Shown: one piece after another, positions 31,610 to 40,089 of the stretch
Layout of the letters: every line of letters begins with the position of its first letter
Numbering within the stretch: position 1 is the stretch's first letter
Assembly (NCBI RefSeq): GCF_900496975.1
Contig: NZ_UFQC01000049.1
Coordinates: forward strand, 1-42,632
DNA: 42,632 nt
DNA from: Achromobacter veterisilvae
GTDB taxonomy: Bacteria; Pseudomonadota; Gammaproteobacteria; Burkholderiales; Burkholderiaceae_B
Direction of reading: 5' to 3'
Notes under the pieces: generated by a model
Told to the model about the DNA's origin: nothing
What the model saw: the letters and a program-made list of their open reading frames with translations, nothing else
Databases searched by the model: none
Position numbers and translations under genes: made by a program

Positions 31610-33058
31610 ATGACGGGACAAGCGAACAAGCGTAGGGGCGGGCTGAAGCGGTGGCTGGCGGGCGGGCTGCTGGCCCTGGCCGCGGGGGCCGCCTGCGCCC
31701 AGGTGCCCGGCCTGCCGCCCGGCGTGGTGAACGCCTGGAAGGCCACCAAACTGCCCGACAGCGCCTTGTCCCTCGTGGTGCAGGAAGTGGGCGGGCCGCG
31801 CCTGGCGGCGCTGAACGCCAAGGAATCCCGCAACCCCGCCTCGGTCATGAAGCTGGTGACGACCTGGGCCGCGCTTTCCGAGCTGGGGCCCAATTACGTC
31901 TGGCGCACCGAATTCATGACGGCGCCGGGCGCTCGGCCCGACGCCAGGGGCGTGCTGGCCGGCCCGCTGTACCTGAGGGCCGGCGGCGACCCCCAGTTCC
32001 TGTTGCAGGACCTCTGGGCGCTGCTGCGCGAACTGCGCCTGAAGGGCGTCAAGCAGATCAACGACCTGATCATCGACCGCAGTATCTTCGGCCAGGTGGC
32101 GACCGACCCCGGCGCCTTCGACGGCGCGCCGGACCGCGCGTACAACGCCAGCCCGGACGCCCTGATGGTGGGTTTCGGCGCCCTTCGCCTGCTGTTCACG
32201 CCGGATCCCGTCGCCAATAAATGGGTGCCGCTGATCGATCCGCCGCTGCCGGGCCTGAAGATCGAAGGCCAGGTCGAATGGAGCGACGTCCGTTGCCCCG
32301 GCCCGCCGGTGGTGACGACCGACCCCGTGATCACCCAGCAGGGCGTGACCATCCGCGTGAACGGCAAGGTGGCCGGATCCTGCGGCGAGTTCAGCCTGTA
32401 CCGCCTGGCGCTGTCGCAGCCCGACTACGCCACCGAAGTGTTCCGCATGCTCTGGAAGGAACTGGGCGGCACGTTCAAGGGGCAGGTCCGGTCCGGCATG
32501 GTGCCGCCCGACGCGGTGGCGCTGGCTTCCCACGACTCGCCCACCCTGGCCGAGGCGATCCGCCAGATCAACAAGCGCAGCAACAACGTCATGGCCCGGA
32601 CCCTGCTCTTGACCCTGGGCGCCGAACGCGGCCGGCGGCCGGCCACGGTTTCCAGCAGCGAGGCCGTCGCCAAGGATCTGCTGGCCAAGCAAGGCCTGGA
32701 CATGCCCGAGCTGGTCATCGACAACGGCGCCGGCCTGTCGCGCGACGCCCGGGTCTCCGCCGACAGTCTGGCTTCGATGCTGACCCTGGCCTGGAATTCT
32801 CCGGTCATGCCGGAGTACATTTCGTCCTTCGCGATCGCCGGGGTGGACGGCACGGTGCGCCGCCGCCTCAAGGGCAACGGCACCGTGGGCATGGCCCACC
32901 TGAAGACCGGATCGCTGCGCGACGTGCGCTCGATCGCCGGATACGTGCTGGGCGCCAGCGGCAAGCGCTACGTGGTGGTCAGCATCGTGAACCACGAACA
33001 GGCCGGCGCCGTCCGGGCCTTCGACGACGCGCTCATCGCCTGGCTCGCCGAACAATAG
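31610..33058 (+). CDS. dacB: D-alanyl-D-alanine carboxypeptidase/endopeptidase (PBP4 type)
   Basis: DacB trims and cleaves peptidoglycan cross-links in the periplasm. The 482-residue protein starts with a signal peptide (cleavage after ACA at about residue 30). Active-site motifs are SxxK with Ser78 and Lys81 (PASVMK), SNN (KRSNNV) and KTG (HLKTGS), with the family's inserted domains between the first two. I use the ATG at 31610 because a possible -10 TATGCT overlaps the upstream ATG at 31568, which lacks a ribosome site; the longer form adds 14 residues. Confidence 0.94.
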   Translation: MTGQANKRRGGLKRWLAGGLLALAAGAACAQVPGLPPGVVNAWKATKLPDSALSLVVQEVGGPRLAALNAKESRNPASVMKLVTTWAALSELGPNYVWRTEFMTAPGARPDARGVLAGPLYLRAGGDPQFLLQDLWALLRELRLKGVKQINDLIIDRSIFGQVATDPGAFDGAPDRAYNASPDALMVGFGALRLLFTPDPVANKWVPLIDPPLPGLKIEGQVEWSDVRCPGPPVVTTDPVITQQGVTIRVNGKVAGSCGEFSLYRLALSQPDYATEVFRMLWKELGGTFKGQVRSGMVPPDAVALASHDSPTLAEAIRQINKRSNNVMARTLLLTLGAERGRRPATVSSSEAVAKDLLAKQGLDMPELVIDNGAGLSRDARVSADSLASMLTLAWNSPVMPEYISSFAIAGVDGTVRRRLKGNGTVGMAHLKTGSLRDVRSIAGYVLGASGKRYVVVSIVNHEQAGAVRAFDDALIAWLAEQ

Positions 33059-33118
33059 AAGAAACGCCCATTCCCCTTTAAACCCGTTTACGATCCTCAG
33101 GTACGGCTCGACGGCGGG

Positions 33119-33139
33119 CGGCGCGGATGCGCCGCGCCG
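33119..33139 (+). other. hairpin in upp leader
   Basis: CGGCGCG and CGCGCCG (8 bp with the next pair) around a short loop, 60 nt before upp. There is no T-tract. It could affect upp translation or stability. Confidence 0.35.
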
Positions 33140-33196
33140 TTGCGGTTCCGCCAGAGGCGAAAACCCTGTCCATCACTATTCTGGAGTGTTACGCAC

Positions 33197-33835
33197 ATGC
33201 CCGTGCACGAAATCCGCCATCCGCTGATCCGCCACAAGCTCGGGATCATGCGCCGCGCCGACCTCAGCACCAAGAGCTTCCGCGAACTGTCGCAGGAAGT
33301 CGGCGCGCTGCTTACCTATGAGGCGTCCAAGGACCTGCCGCTGGCGCCCGCCACCGTCGAAGGCTGGTGCGGCCCCGTGGAGGTCGAGAAGATCGCCGGC
33401 AAGAAAGTCACCGTGGTGCCGATCCTGCGCGCGGGCATCGGCATGCTGGACGGCGTGCTCAGCCTGATTCCCGGCGCCAAGGTCAGCGTGGTGGGCGTGG
33501 CCCGCAACGAAGAGACGCTGGAGGCGCACACCTACCTGGAGCGCCTGGTGGGCGAACTGGACCAGCGCCTGGCGCTGATCGTCGACCCCATGCTGGCCAC
33601 CGGCGGTTCGATGGTGGCCGCGATCGACCTGCTCAAGCGGGCCGGCTGCAAGGAAGTCCGGGCGCTGGTGCTGGTGGCCGCCCCGGTCGGCATCGACGCC
33701 GTGCTGGCCAAGCATCCGGACGTGCATATCTATACCGCGTCCATCGACGACGGCCTGAACGAACACGGCTACATCATGCCCGGCCTGGGCGACGCCGGCG
33801 ACCGCATCTTCGGCACGACGCAGAAGACCGAGTAA
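33197..33835 (+). CDS. upp: uracil phosphoribosyltransferase
   Basis: Upp salvages uracil with PRPP to UMP in the cytosol. The 212-residue protein is close to the 208 residues of E. coli Upp. It opens VHEIRHPLIRHKLGIMR, and has VVPILRAGIGMLDG, the PRPP loop LIVDPMLATGGSM and the C-terminal YIMPGLGDAGDRIFGT uracil-binding end. The ATG at 33197 is 10 nt after GGAG. Single gene, convergent with cysG with 15 bp between. Confidence 0.97.
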   Translation: MPVHEIRHPLIRHKLGIMRRADLSTKSFRELSQEVGALLTYEASKDLPLAPATVEGWCGPVEVEKIAGKKVTVVPILRAGIGMLDGVLSLIPGAKVSVVGVARNEETLEAHTYLERLVGELDQRLALIVDPMLATGGSMVAAIDLLKRAGCKEVRALVLVAAPVGIDAVLAKHPDVHIYTASIDDGLNEHGYIMPGLGDAGDRIFGTTQKTE

Positions 33836-33850
33836 CGCCGGCCCGGCCGG

Positions 33851-35266
33851 TCAAGCCGCCACTTTTTCCGCCAGCCCGTCGATGTGCTGGCCGAACCACC
33901 GCAGTTGCGGCGCCAGCCCGGCGACCTCGCCCACGATCAGCAGGGCGGGGGAGCGGATGGCGTGCCCGGCGGCCAGGGCCGGCAGTCGTTCCAGCGTGCC
34001 GGACAGCACGCGCTGTTCGGGCCGGCTGCCGTTTTCGACCAGCGCGAAAGGCGTGCCCGGCGAGCGGCCGTGGCGCAGCAGGCGCTGGGTCAGCAGGTCT
34101 AGCTGCCCCACGCCCATATAGAACGCCAGGGTCTGTTTTTCGCGCGCCAGGGCGGGCCAGTCCAGATTGTCTTCGTCCTCGCGGCAGTGCGCGGTGATCA
34201 GGCGCACGGACTGGGCGTGTTCCCGGTGCGTCAGCGGGACGCCGGCGTAGGCCGCACAGGCCAGCGCGGCGGTAATGCCGGGGATCACCTCATAGCGCAC
34301 GCCGTGCTCGCGCAGGTATTCCAGTTCTTCGCCGCCCCGGCCGAAAATGAAGGCGTCGCCGCCTTTTAGCCGCACCACTCGGCGGCCGGCGCGCGCGTGC
34401 TCCACCAGCAGCGCGTGGATGCGCGCCTGGGTGGCGTGGTGGTTTTCGCCGGGCAGCTTGCCGACCGGCACGCGCTCGGCGTCGCGGCGCGCCAGCGACA
34501 TGACCTCGTCGCTCACCAGGCGGTCATGCAGGATGACGTCGGCCTCGTTCAGCGCGCGCAATGCCTTCAGCGTCAGCAGCCCGGGGTCGCCGGGGCCCGC
34601 GCCCACCAGCACCACGCTTCCCGCGGCCGGCGCGAGCGGATCCGCCAGGGCGGCGGCCAGCGCCGCTTCGGCCTGGGCCGGCCGCTGCTGGCGCAGGAAA
34701 CCGGCCACCGGCCCGTCCAGCAGCCAGTCGTAGAAGCGGCGGCGCGCGCCCAGGTCGGGGTGGCTGGCCCGGATGGGCTTGCGATAGCGGGCGGCCAGCC
34801 CCGCCAACTGGCCCAGGGTGTGGTCGAACAGGGATTCGATGCGCTCCCGGACGCGCCGCGCCAGCACGGGGGCGACGCCCGAGGACGAAATGGCGACGAT
34901 GACCGGCGAGCGGTCGACGATGGACGGCACCTGGAAGGACGAGAGTTCGGGATCGTCCACCACGTTGCTGAAAATGCGACGGGCGCGGGCGGCCTCGGAC
35001 ACCGCGGCGTTGGTGCCGCGGTCGTCGGTGGCCGCCACGGCCAGCCAGGCCTCGTCCAGCCAGGCGGGATCGAACCGGCCCGGGCGGTGGCGGATGCGGC
35101 CTTCGGCGGCCAGGGCGGCCAGGGCCGGCGTGAGTTCCGGCGCGCCCACGACCACGTCGGCGGAGGCTTCCAGCAGTGCCAGCGTCTTGCGCTCGGCGAC
35201 CGCGCCGCCGCCCACCACCAGGACGAGCCGGTCTTTCAGATCGGCAAAAATCGGGAAAAGCTTCAT
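33851..35266 (-). CDS. cysG: siroheme synthase (multifunctional CysG)
   Basis: CysG makes siroheme for sulfite and nitrite reductases. The 471-residue fusion has an N-terminal precorrin-2 dehydrogenase/ferrochelatase module (MKLFPIFADLKDRLVLVVGG, NAD loop GGGAVAERK; about 1-210). A C-terminal uroporphyrinogen III methyltransferase follows (VLVGAGPGDPGLLTLKAL, RLKGGDAFIFGRGGEE, PGITAALACAAYAGVPLTHRE; about 215-460). The ATG at 35266 is used; a reading from 35311 would only add an atypical N-terminus. No sulfite reductase genes are adjacent. The AT-rich patch 35335-35380 is the likely promoter. Confidence 0.96.
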   Translation of the reverse strand: MKLFPIFADLKDRLVLVVGGGAVAERKTLALLEASADVVVGAPELTPALAALAAEGRIRHRPGRFDPAWLDEAWLAVAATDDRGTNAAVSEAARARRIFSNVVDDPELSSFQVPSIVDRSPVIVAISSSGVAPVLARRVRERIESLFDHTLGQLAGLAARYRKPIRASHPDLGARRRFYDWLLDGPVAGFLRQQRPAQAEAALAAALADPLAPAAGSVVLVGAGPGDPGLLTLKALRALNEADVILHDRLVSDEVMSLARRDAERVPVGKLPGENHHATQARIHALLVEHARAGRRVVRLKGGDAFIFGRGGEELEYLREHGVRYEVIPGITAALACAAYAGVPLTHREHAQSVRLITAHCREDEDNLDWPALAREKQTLAFYMGVGQLDLLTQRLLRHGRSPGTPFALVENGSRPEQRVLSGTLERLPALAAGHAIRSPALLIVGEVAGLAPQLRWFGQHIDGLAEKVAA

Positions 35267-35334
35267 TGAGTGCCAGCCTCGGGCGTACCCGGCAAAGTGT
35301 CGTTCGATCATAGGGACGGGCTTTCATCCCCACA

Positions 35335-35380
35335 ACTTTTGATTTCTTTATTCCATATATCCAGAAATTATTAAACCGGC
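35335..35380 (-). promoter_or_regulatory. AT-rich probable cysG promoter region
   Basis: A short patch that is far richer in A/T than its surroundings, 70-110 nt above cysG. On the minus strand it contains TTTAAT and TATATG/GAATAA hexamers, but their spacing does not allow one clear choice. Confidence 0.35.
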
Positions 35381-35471
35381 CCTGTCTTGCGGGTCCGCCG
35401 GCAGGGCCGCGGCCGACACGTTCCGACATACGCCGGGGGCGCCAACCGGTGTAGTATCAAGCCACCATCCG

Positions 35472-35498
35472 CCGTCCGCCAGGAGCGGGCGGTTTTTT
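35472..35498 (+). terminator. terminator-like hairpin with T6 just upstream of a CDS
   Basis: CCGTCCGC, loop CAGGA and GCGGGCGG form an 8-bp stem (one G-T pair), immediately followed by six T. It reads as a full intrinsic terminator in the plus direction, but the gene before it (cysG) is divergent and the next gene starts about 20 nt later. It may act as an attenuator in the leader of that gene. Confidence 0.6.
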
Positions 35499-35518
35499 CT
35501 GGATTCATGGAGTGGCTA

Positions 35519-36250
35519 GTGACGATGCGAAAAATGGCATCTTTTGTTTTGGCGGCGGGCGCGCTGGGCGCGGCCTCGGCGGCGCAGGCCGGCGTGTGCG
35601 ACGCCCAGTTCATGCACGACGGCGGCGCGGTGCAACTGACCGGCTCCGGCAACCTGGCGCTGGGCGCGGACCTGACCTTCGCCGAGGTGACCAAGACGAA
35701 TGGTGACAATTGCCGCGCGCGCGTCCAGGGCGTCGCCAAGTTCAGCTACGCGGGCCTTCCGCCGGGCAAGTCCAAACTCGATTACCTGATGACCGTCAAG
35801 AGCGGCCAGGCCTCCTTCCTGCGCTACGCCAGCGCGGGCGAGGCGCCGCAGCCGTCCGAGGGCCAGTTCGACCTGCGCATGCTGGGCCTCTTCGCCTACG
35901 ACGGCAAACTCAATAGCGGGCAGAAACTGCCCGGTTCGTCGTTCCGCCTGAAGATCGGCAAAGAGGCGCCGGTGGGCGGACAGCCGAGCACGACGGTGCG
36001 CATCGGCGAAAAGACGGTGGGGCAGAAGGCCTCGCTGGACACCGCCCTGGGCAAGCAGTCCTGCCATCCGATCACCTACACGCGCAATTCCGATCCCACC
36101 ATGGCCACGTTCCAGGGCCTGACCCTTCCCATTCCCGGCATGAACACCACCGTGACCGACTGGTACTGTCCGGGGGTCAATCTGGTGATGAAGCAGGACA
36201 TCGACCAGGGCGGCGTCAAGTCCGCCGTTGAGATTACGCAAATCAAGTAG
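35519..36250 (+). CDS. secreted protein of unknown function
   Basis: About 243 residues with a clear Sec signal peptide (MRKMASFVLAAGALGAASAAQA, then GVCDAQF). I do not recognise a family. The mature part has a few cysteines (for example GVCDAQ, NCRARV, QSCHPI, WYCPGV) that could form disulfides, beta-rich segments and no membrane helix, so it is probably a soluble periplasmic or outer-surface protein. The start is uncertain: GTG at 35519 has GGAG at the best spacing (6 nt), while ATGs at 35507 and 35525 are alternatives. It is preceded by a terminator-like hairpin (35472-35498). Confidence 0.75.
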   Translation: MTMRKMASFVLAAGALGAASAAQAGVCDAQFMHDGGAVQLTGSGNLALGADLTFAEVTKTNGDNCRARVQGVAKFSYAGLPPGKSKLDYLMTVKSGQASFLRYASAGEAPQPSEGQFDLRMLGLFAYDGKLNSGQKLPGSSFRLKIGKEAPVGGQPSTTVRIGEKTVGQKASLDTALGKQSCHPITYTRNSDPTMATFQGLTLPIPGMNTTVTDWYCPGVNLVMKQDIDQGGVKSAVEITQIK

Positions 36251-36288
36251 CACCCGGTAGCAAGCGCGCCGCGCCGCGAGAATGGCGG

Positions 36289-36298
36289 CTGGTATGAT
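36289..36298 (+). promoter_or_regulatory. extended -10 promoter of yqjD-like operon
   Basis: TGGTATGAT (TG, one base, TATGAT) is an extended -10, with no recognisable -35. It lies about 35 nt before the first ATG of the yqjD-like operon. Confidence 0.5.
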
Positions 36299-36333
36299 GA
36301 TTCCGTCATGGACACACAACAGGAGCTCAAGAA

Positions 36334-36651
36334 ATGGCCACGAGAAAATCCGAAGACGTCGCAAAAGAAAAACTCATCGACAGTGTCAAGACCAGCCTGA
36401 ACGACGCCGAAAGCCTGCTGCGCGAAGCCGCCAGCAGCACCGGCGACAAGGCCAACGAACTGCGCGACCGCGCCCTGACTTCCCTGAAGCGCACGCGCGA
36501 GGCCCTGTACGAAGCGCAGGATGCCGTGCTGGAGCGCGGCCGCAAGGCCGCCCGCGCGACCGACGACTACGTGCATGACAATCCCTGGCAAGCCATCGGT
36601 ATTGCAGGCGTGACCGGCCTGCTGCTCGGCTTGCTGATCAGCCGCCGCTGA
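36334..36651 (+). CDS. YqjD/ElaB-family (DUF883) ribosome-associated membrane protein
   Basis: A 105-residue protein with a long amphipathic helix (about 10-75, heptad-like with many Ala, Glu and Arg), then DDYVHDNPWQAIGIAGVTGLLLGLLISRR, a single C-terminal membrane anchor. E. coli YqjD and ElaB tether stationary-phase ribosomes to the inner membrane in the same layout. AGGAG lies 9 nt before the ATG. First of three genes in the order yqjD-yqjE-yqjK. Confidence 0.9.
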   Translation: MATRKSEDVAKEKLIDSVKTSLNDAESLLREAASSTGDKANELRDRALTSLKRTREALYEAQDAVLERGRKAARATDDYVHDNPWQAIGIAGVTGLLLGLLISRR

Positions 36652-36710
36652 CTGGGCAGGACAGGCGGGCGGACGACGCAAGCCGTCTTCCGCCCGGCGT
36701 CCATTGCGCC

Positions 36711-37127
36711 ATGGGTCTACGCAAATCTGTATTCGGCGTCGCGTCCAGCCTGGTCGGGCTGCTGCGCACGCGCCTGGAACTCCTGGCCCTCGAAGCCGCG
36801 GATGAAAAGGCGCGCTTGCTCAAACTCCTGGGCATGGCGTTTGCCGCCTTGCTCTTCCTGACGCTGGCCGTGCTGGTCTTCACCATCACCGTGGCGGTGG
36901 CCTTCTGGCCCACCGAAGACCGCTATCTGGCGCTGAGCCTGCTGGCGGCCTTCTACGGCATCGTCGGCGTGGCATTGCTGCTGGTGGTCCGGCATGGCCT
37001 GGTCTACGGCGCGCCGCCGTTTTCCGCCACCCTCGAGGAACTGGCGCGCGACGCGGAACTGCTGGACCGGGTCCGCGACGCGCAAAGCGAAGACGAGGTG
37101 CCGGCGCGCCGGCGCGAGGAGGGCTGA
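36711..37127 (+). CDS. YqjE-like (phage holin-superfamily fold) membrane protein
   Basis: A 138-residue protein with two membrane helices (about 40-67 and 75-95). The N-terminal RLELLALEAADEKARLLKLL is the family signature. Such proteins are listed under phage holin families but are chromosomal partners of YqjD. No lysis genes are near, so a role in envelope stress or ribosome anchoring is more likely. It is 59 nt downstream of the DUF883 gene and 3 nt upstream of the next gene. Confidence 0.85.
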   Translation: MGLRKSVFGVASSLVGLLRTRLELLALEAADEKARLLKLLGMAFAALLFLTLAVLVFTITVAVAFWPTEDRYLALSLLAAFYGIVGVALLLVVRHGLVYGAPPFSATLEELARDAELLDRVRDAQSEDEVPARRREEG

Positions 37128-37130
37128 AGC

Positions 37131-37499
37131 ATGGCGAAAAGGTCTCCCACCGTCGACCGGGCCGTGCGCATCGAACTGCTGCGCGCCCGCGCCGCCATCG
37201 AGCGCGAATCGCTGGCGCAAGGCATCGCGTCCGCGGGACGCAGGCTGGAGCCGGCATCGCTCATCAAGGGCCTGCTGCCCGGCTTCGCGTCGGGCAACGC
37301 ATCCCGCTGGGCCTTGCAGGCGATCAGCCTGGCGCGGCGCTACCCCATCGTCAGCTCGTCCCTGTCCGCCATGCTCATGCGCGGCGGCAAACGGTCCAAG
37401 CTCTTGAAGATCGCCGGCGGCGCGTTCGTCGGCTGGCAGTTGTTCAAGGTCTGGCAGGGCGCCCGCCAGGACAGCGCCCCGGACGCCGGCGACCGCTGA
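37131..37499 (+). CDS. YqjK-like small protein
   Basis: A 122-residue basic protein in the yqjK position. It opens with a helical MAKRSPTVDRAVRIELLRARAAIERESLAQ. A C-terminal region with moderately hydrophobic IAGGAFVGWQLFKVWQG could lie at the membrane. I recognise it mainly by neighbourhood; sequence similarity to E. coli YqjK is limited. GGAGGG precedes the ATG, and only 3 nt separate it from the previous stop. Confidence 0.7.
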   Translation: MAKRSPTVDRAVRIELLRARAAIERESLAQGIASAGRRLEPASLIKGLLPGFASGNASRWALQAISLARRYPIVSSSLSAMLMRGGKRSKLLKIAGGAFVGWQLFKVWQGARQDSAPDAGDR

Positions 37500-37507
37500 A
37501 AAGCCGA

Positions 37508-37533
37508 GGTGTCCGGCACCCTCGGGGTGCCGG
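37508..37533. repeat. degenerate GGTGTCNGACACC-type palindrome and hairpin
   Basis: GGTGTCCGGCACC (37508-37520) differs by one base from the palindrome family in the 8656-8857 element. Overlapping it, CCGGCACC and GGTGCCGG form an 8-bp stem with a 5-nt loop (37513-37533). It sits between the convergent yqjK-like and ubiD genes and lacks a T-tract. Confidence 0.55.
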
Positions 37534-37586
37534 CCCGGCCCGCGGCAGGCTTTCCCGGGTGCCGCACCGGCTGTTCGCCCGTGCCG

Positions 37587-39131
37587 CTACAGGCCCAGTT
37601 GCCCCCACAGCGCGTCCACGCGCTGCTTGACGTCGGCGTCCATCGCGATGGGGGTGCCCCATTCGCGGTTCGTTTCGCCCGGCCATTTGTTGGTGGCGTC
37701 CATGCCCATCTTGCCGCCCAGGCCGGACACCGGCGAGGCGAAGTCCAGGTAGTCGATGGGGGTGTTCTCCACCAGCAGGGTGTCGCGCACCGGGTCCATG
37801 CGGGTGGTCATCGCCCACACCACTTCCTTCCAGTCGCGCGGGTCGATGTCCTCGTCCACCACCACGATGAACTTGGTGTACATGAACTGCCGCAGGATGC
37901 TCCACAGGCCGAACATGACGCGCTTGGCGTGTCCGGCGTACTGCTTGCGGATGGACACGACGGCCAGGCGGTAGCTGCAGCCTTCGGGCGGCAGGTAGAA
38001 GTCCACGATCTCGGGTAGCTGGCGGCGCAGCAGGGGAACGAAGACCTCGTTCAACGCCACGCCGAGCACGGCCGGTTCGTCGGGCGGCTTGCCCGTGTAG
38101 GTGGAGTGGTAGATGGGATTGCGCCGCATCGTGATCCGCTCCACCGTAAAGACGGGGAACCAGTCCTGTTCGTTGTAGTAGCCGGTATGGTCGCCGTAGG
38201 GGCCTTCCAGCGCCATCTCGTAGCCGGAGTCGGGCGGCGGGTTGACGCCCTCGGGCACGACGGGCGCGACGGCGCGCGGGTCAGAGGACGGCAGCAGGTG
38301 GCCTTCCAGCACGATTTCGGCCCAGGCGGGCACGGACAGGTTGCTGCCCAGCGCCTGCGCGACCTCGGTGCGCGAACCGCGCAGCAGGCCGGCGAACTGG
38401 TATTCGGACAGGCTGTCCGGCACGGGCGTGACCGCGCCCAGCGTGGTGGCCGGGTCCGCGCCCAGGGCGACGGCGACGGGGAAGGGCGTGCCGGGATGGG
38501 CCAGCGCGTGGTCGCGGAAATCCAGCGCGCCGCCGCGGTGCGACAGCCAGCGCATGATCAGCTTGTTGGGTCCCAGCAGTTGTTGGCGGTAGATGCCCAG
38601 GTTCTGGCGGCGGGCGTTGGGGCCGCGCGTGATCACCAGGCCCCAGGTCAGGAGCGGCGCCACGTCGCCCGGCCAGCAGGTCTGGATCGGCAGGCGCGTC
38701 AGGTCCACGTCCTTGCCCTCCCAGACGATCTCCTGGCAGGCGGGGCTCTTGACGTTCTTCGGGCTCATGTCCCACAGCGCCGCCTTCAGCATCGACACCT
38801 TGGCCAGCGCGTCGCGCAGGCCGCGGGGGGCCTCGGGTTCGCGCAGCGAGGCGAGCAATTCGCCGATGTCGCGCAGCGCGCTGACGTTGTCGGCGCCCAT
38901 GCCGCGGGCCACGCGGGCGGGGGTGCCGAACAGGTTGGTCAGCACCGGCATCTGCGCCGGCTGGCCGTCGTGCCGGGCGTTTTCGAACAGCAGCGCGGGG
39001 CCTTCCGCCCGCAGCACGCGGTCGGAGATCTCGGTCATTTCCAGCCGGGTGGACACCGGCACGGCGATGCGTTTGAGGTCGCCCATGCGTTCGAGTTGGG
39101 CGAGGAAGTCTCTAAGGTCGCGGTATTTCAC
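37587..39131 (-). CDS. ubiD: 4-hydroxy-3-polyprenylbenzoate decarboxylase
   Basis: UbiD decarboxylates the polyprenyl hydroxybenzoate intermediate of ubiquinone synthesis using prenylated FMN. The 514-residue protein begins VKYRDLRDFLAQLERMGDLKRI, matching E. coli MKYNDLRDFL. FGTPARVARGMG, RQNLGIYRQQLLGPNKLIMRWLSHRGGALD (positions ~185-215) and EGPYGDHTGYYNE mark the cofactor and active site. I use the GTG at 39131, which aligns with the family start and has GGGA 6 nt upstream. An ATG at 39182 with a good AGGGAG site would add 17 unrelated residues. Divergent from the lytic transglycosylase. Confidence 0.96.
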   Translation of the reverse strand: MKYRDLRDFLAQLERMGDLKRIAVPVSTRLEMTEISDRVLRAEGPALLFENARHDGQPAQMPVLTNLFGTPARVARGMGADNVSALRDIGELLASLREPEAPRGLRDALAKVSMLKAALWDMSPKNVKSPACQEIVWEGKDVDLTRLPIQTCWPGDVAPLLTWGLVITRGPNARRQNLGIYRQQLLGPNKLIMRWLSHRGGALDFRDHALAHPGTPFPVAVALGADPATTLGAVTPVPDSLSEYQFAGLLRGSRTEVAQALGSNLSVPAWAEIVLEGHLLPSSDPRAVAPVVPEGVNPPPDSGYEMALEGPYGDHTGYYNEQDWFPVFTVERITMRRNPIYHSTYTGKPPDEPAVLGVALNEVFVPLLRRQLPEIVDFYLPPEGCSYRLAVVSIRKQYAGHAKRVMFGLWSILRQFMYTKFIVVVDEDIDPRDWKEVVWAMTTRMDPVRDTLLVENTPIDYLDFASPVSGLGGKMGMDATNKWPGETNREWGTPIAMDADVKQRVDALWGQLGL

Positions 39132-39212
39132 TACAGATCCCGGCGATTTGGTTACATTTTGGGGAGAAAGAGAGGTTAACATTGACTCCCTCTTTTTTAC
39201 GCAGGAGGTTTT

Positions 39213-40031
39213 ATGCCCGATGCGTCAGTGGCCAGCCTATTCAGAAGCATGGCCCAAGGAGTGCACCAATATCTTGCCGAGTCCCTGCGCATCTGCTCCG
39301 TCTATCTGGGCATTGCGGTCATTGTGACGGTAAGCATGGGATTCGCCCTGCCTGGTTTGCGCGACCAGGCATTGCAAGTGCACAAAGCCTTGTTGACCGC
39401 CCTCGCGCCTTCGTCCATGCAAGCCGGTACCGATTTCGATACGGGTTCCGATCTGGGTGCCGACATGTCGTCGGCCATTGCTATGGCCATTCCCGAAGCT
39501 CCAGCCAGCAACGCCACCGGCATGCTGGGGCCCGCCCGCGTCGCGCCGCCGCCCAGGAAACCCGTCGCCGCCTTGGCGACCGGCCCCCAGGCGGAAGCCT
39601 TGCGCAACTATATCTCGCGCAAGTACAAGGTCGCCTATGACGCGACCGGCCCGCTCTTGAACACGGTATACAAGGTCAGCCGCGACAAGCAACTGGATCC
39701 GCTGCTGGTGCTGGCCGTGATCGCCATCGAATCCCGCTACAACCCCCTGGCGGAAAGCCACGTGGGCGCGCAGGGCCTGATGCAGGTGATGACCAGCGTG
39801 CACCAGGACAAGTTCGACGCGGTCGGCAAGACCGCGCTGGATCCCGCCACCAATATCGGGGTCGGCACCACGATCCTGCGCGACTGCATCAACCGCCGCG
39901 GTTCCGTGGAGGGCGGCCTGGCCTGTTACGTCGGTTCCACCGGGCCGGACGACAACGGCTACGGCGCCAAGGTGCAGGCGGAACGCCGCCGCCTGGCGCT
40001 GGCCTCGGGGATCGCGCTGGCCCGCGACTGA
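39213..40031 (+). CDS. lytic transglycosylase (SLT domain)
   Basis: A 272-residue cell-wall enzyme that cleaves peptidoglycan glycan strands to 1,6-anhydro ends. One N-terminal membrane helix (about 27-44) anchors it, followed by a Pro/Ala-rich linker to residue 125. The SLT domain has catalytic Glu173 (VIAIESRYNP) and GAQGLMQVMTS, with NIGVGTTILRDCINRRGSVEGGLACYVGS completing the fold. AGGAGG 5 nt before the ATG gives a strong start. Confidence 0.93.
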   Translation: MPDASVASLFRSMAQGVHQYLAESLRICSVYLGIAVIVTVSMGFALPGLRDQALQVHKALLTALAPSSMQAGTDFDTGSDLGADMSSAIAMAIPEAPASNATGMLGPARVAPPPRKPVAALATGPQAEALRNYISRKYKVAYDATGPLLNTVYKVSRDKQLDPLLVLAVIAIESRYNPLAESHVGAQGLMQVMTSVHQDKFDAVGKTALDPATNIGVGTTILRDCINRRGSVEGGLACYVGSTGPDDNGYGAKVQAERRRLALASGIALARD

Positions 40032-40050
40032 TCCCCCGCGGCCCCGACGA

Positions 40051-40078
40051 AAGGCGCGCCCCGGGGCGCGCCTTTTGC
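40051..40078. terminator. bidirectional intrinsic terminator
   Basis: AAGGCGCGCC, loop CCGG and GGCGCGCCTT form a 10-bp perfect stem, with T-rich flank on both strands. It serves the convergent lytic transglycosylase and aminotransferase genes. Confidence 0.85.
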
Positions 40079-40089
40079 TTTCCCGGGCT

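Noticed and set aside
30152..33055. 967-codon minus-strand frame over the binding protein and dacB
   Set aside because: His/Gly/Arg-rich antisense shadow of two well-recognised plus-strand genes.
36711..37127. Prophage lysis gene (holin family name)
   Set aside because: The neighbours are yqjD- and yqjK-like chromosomal genes; there are no phage structural, endolysin or integrase genes.
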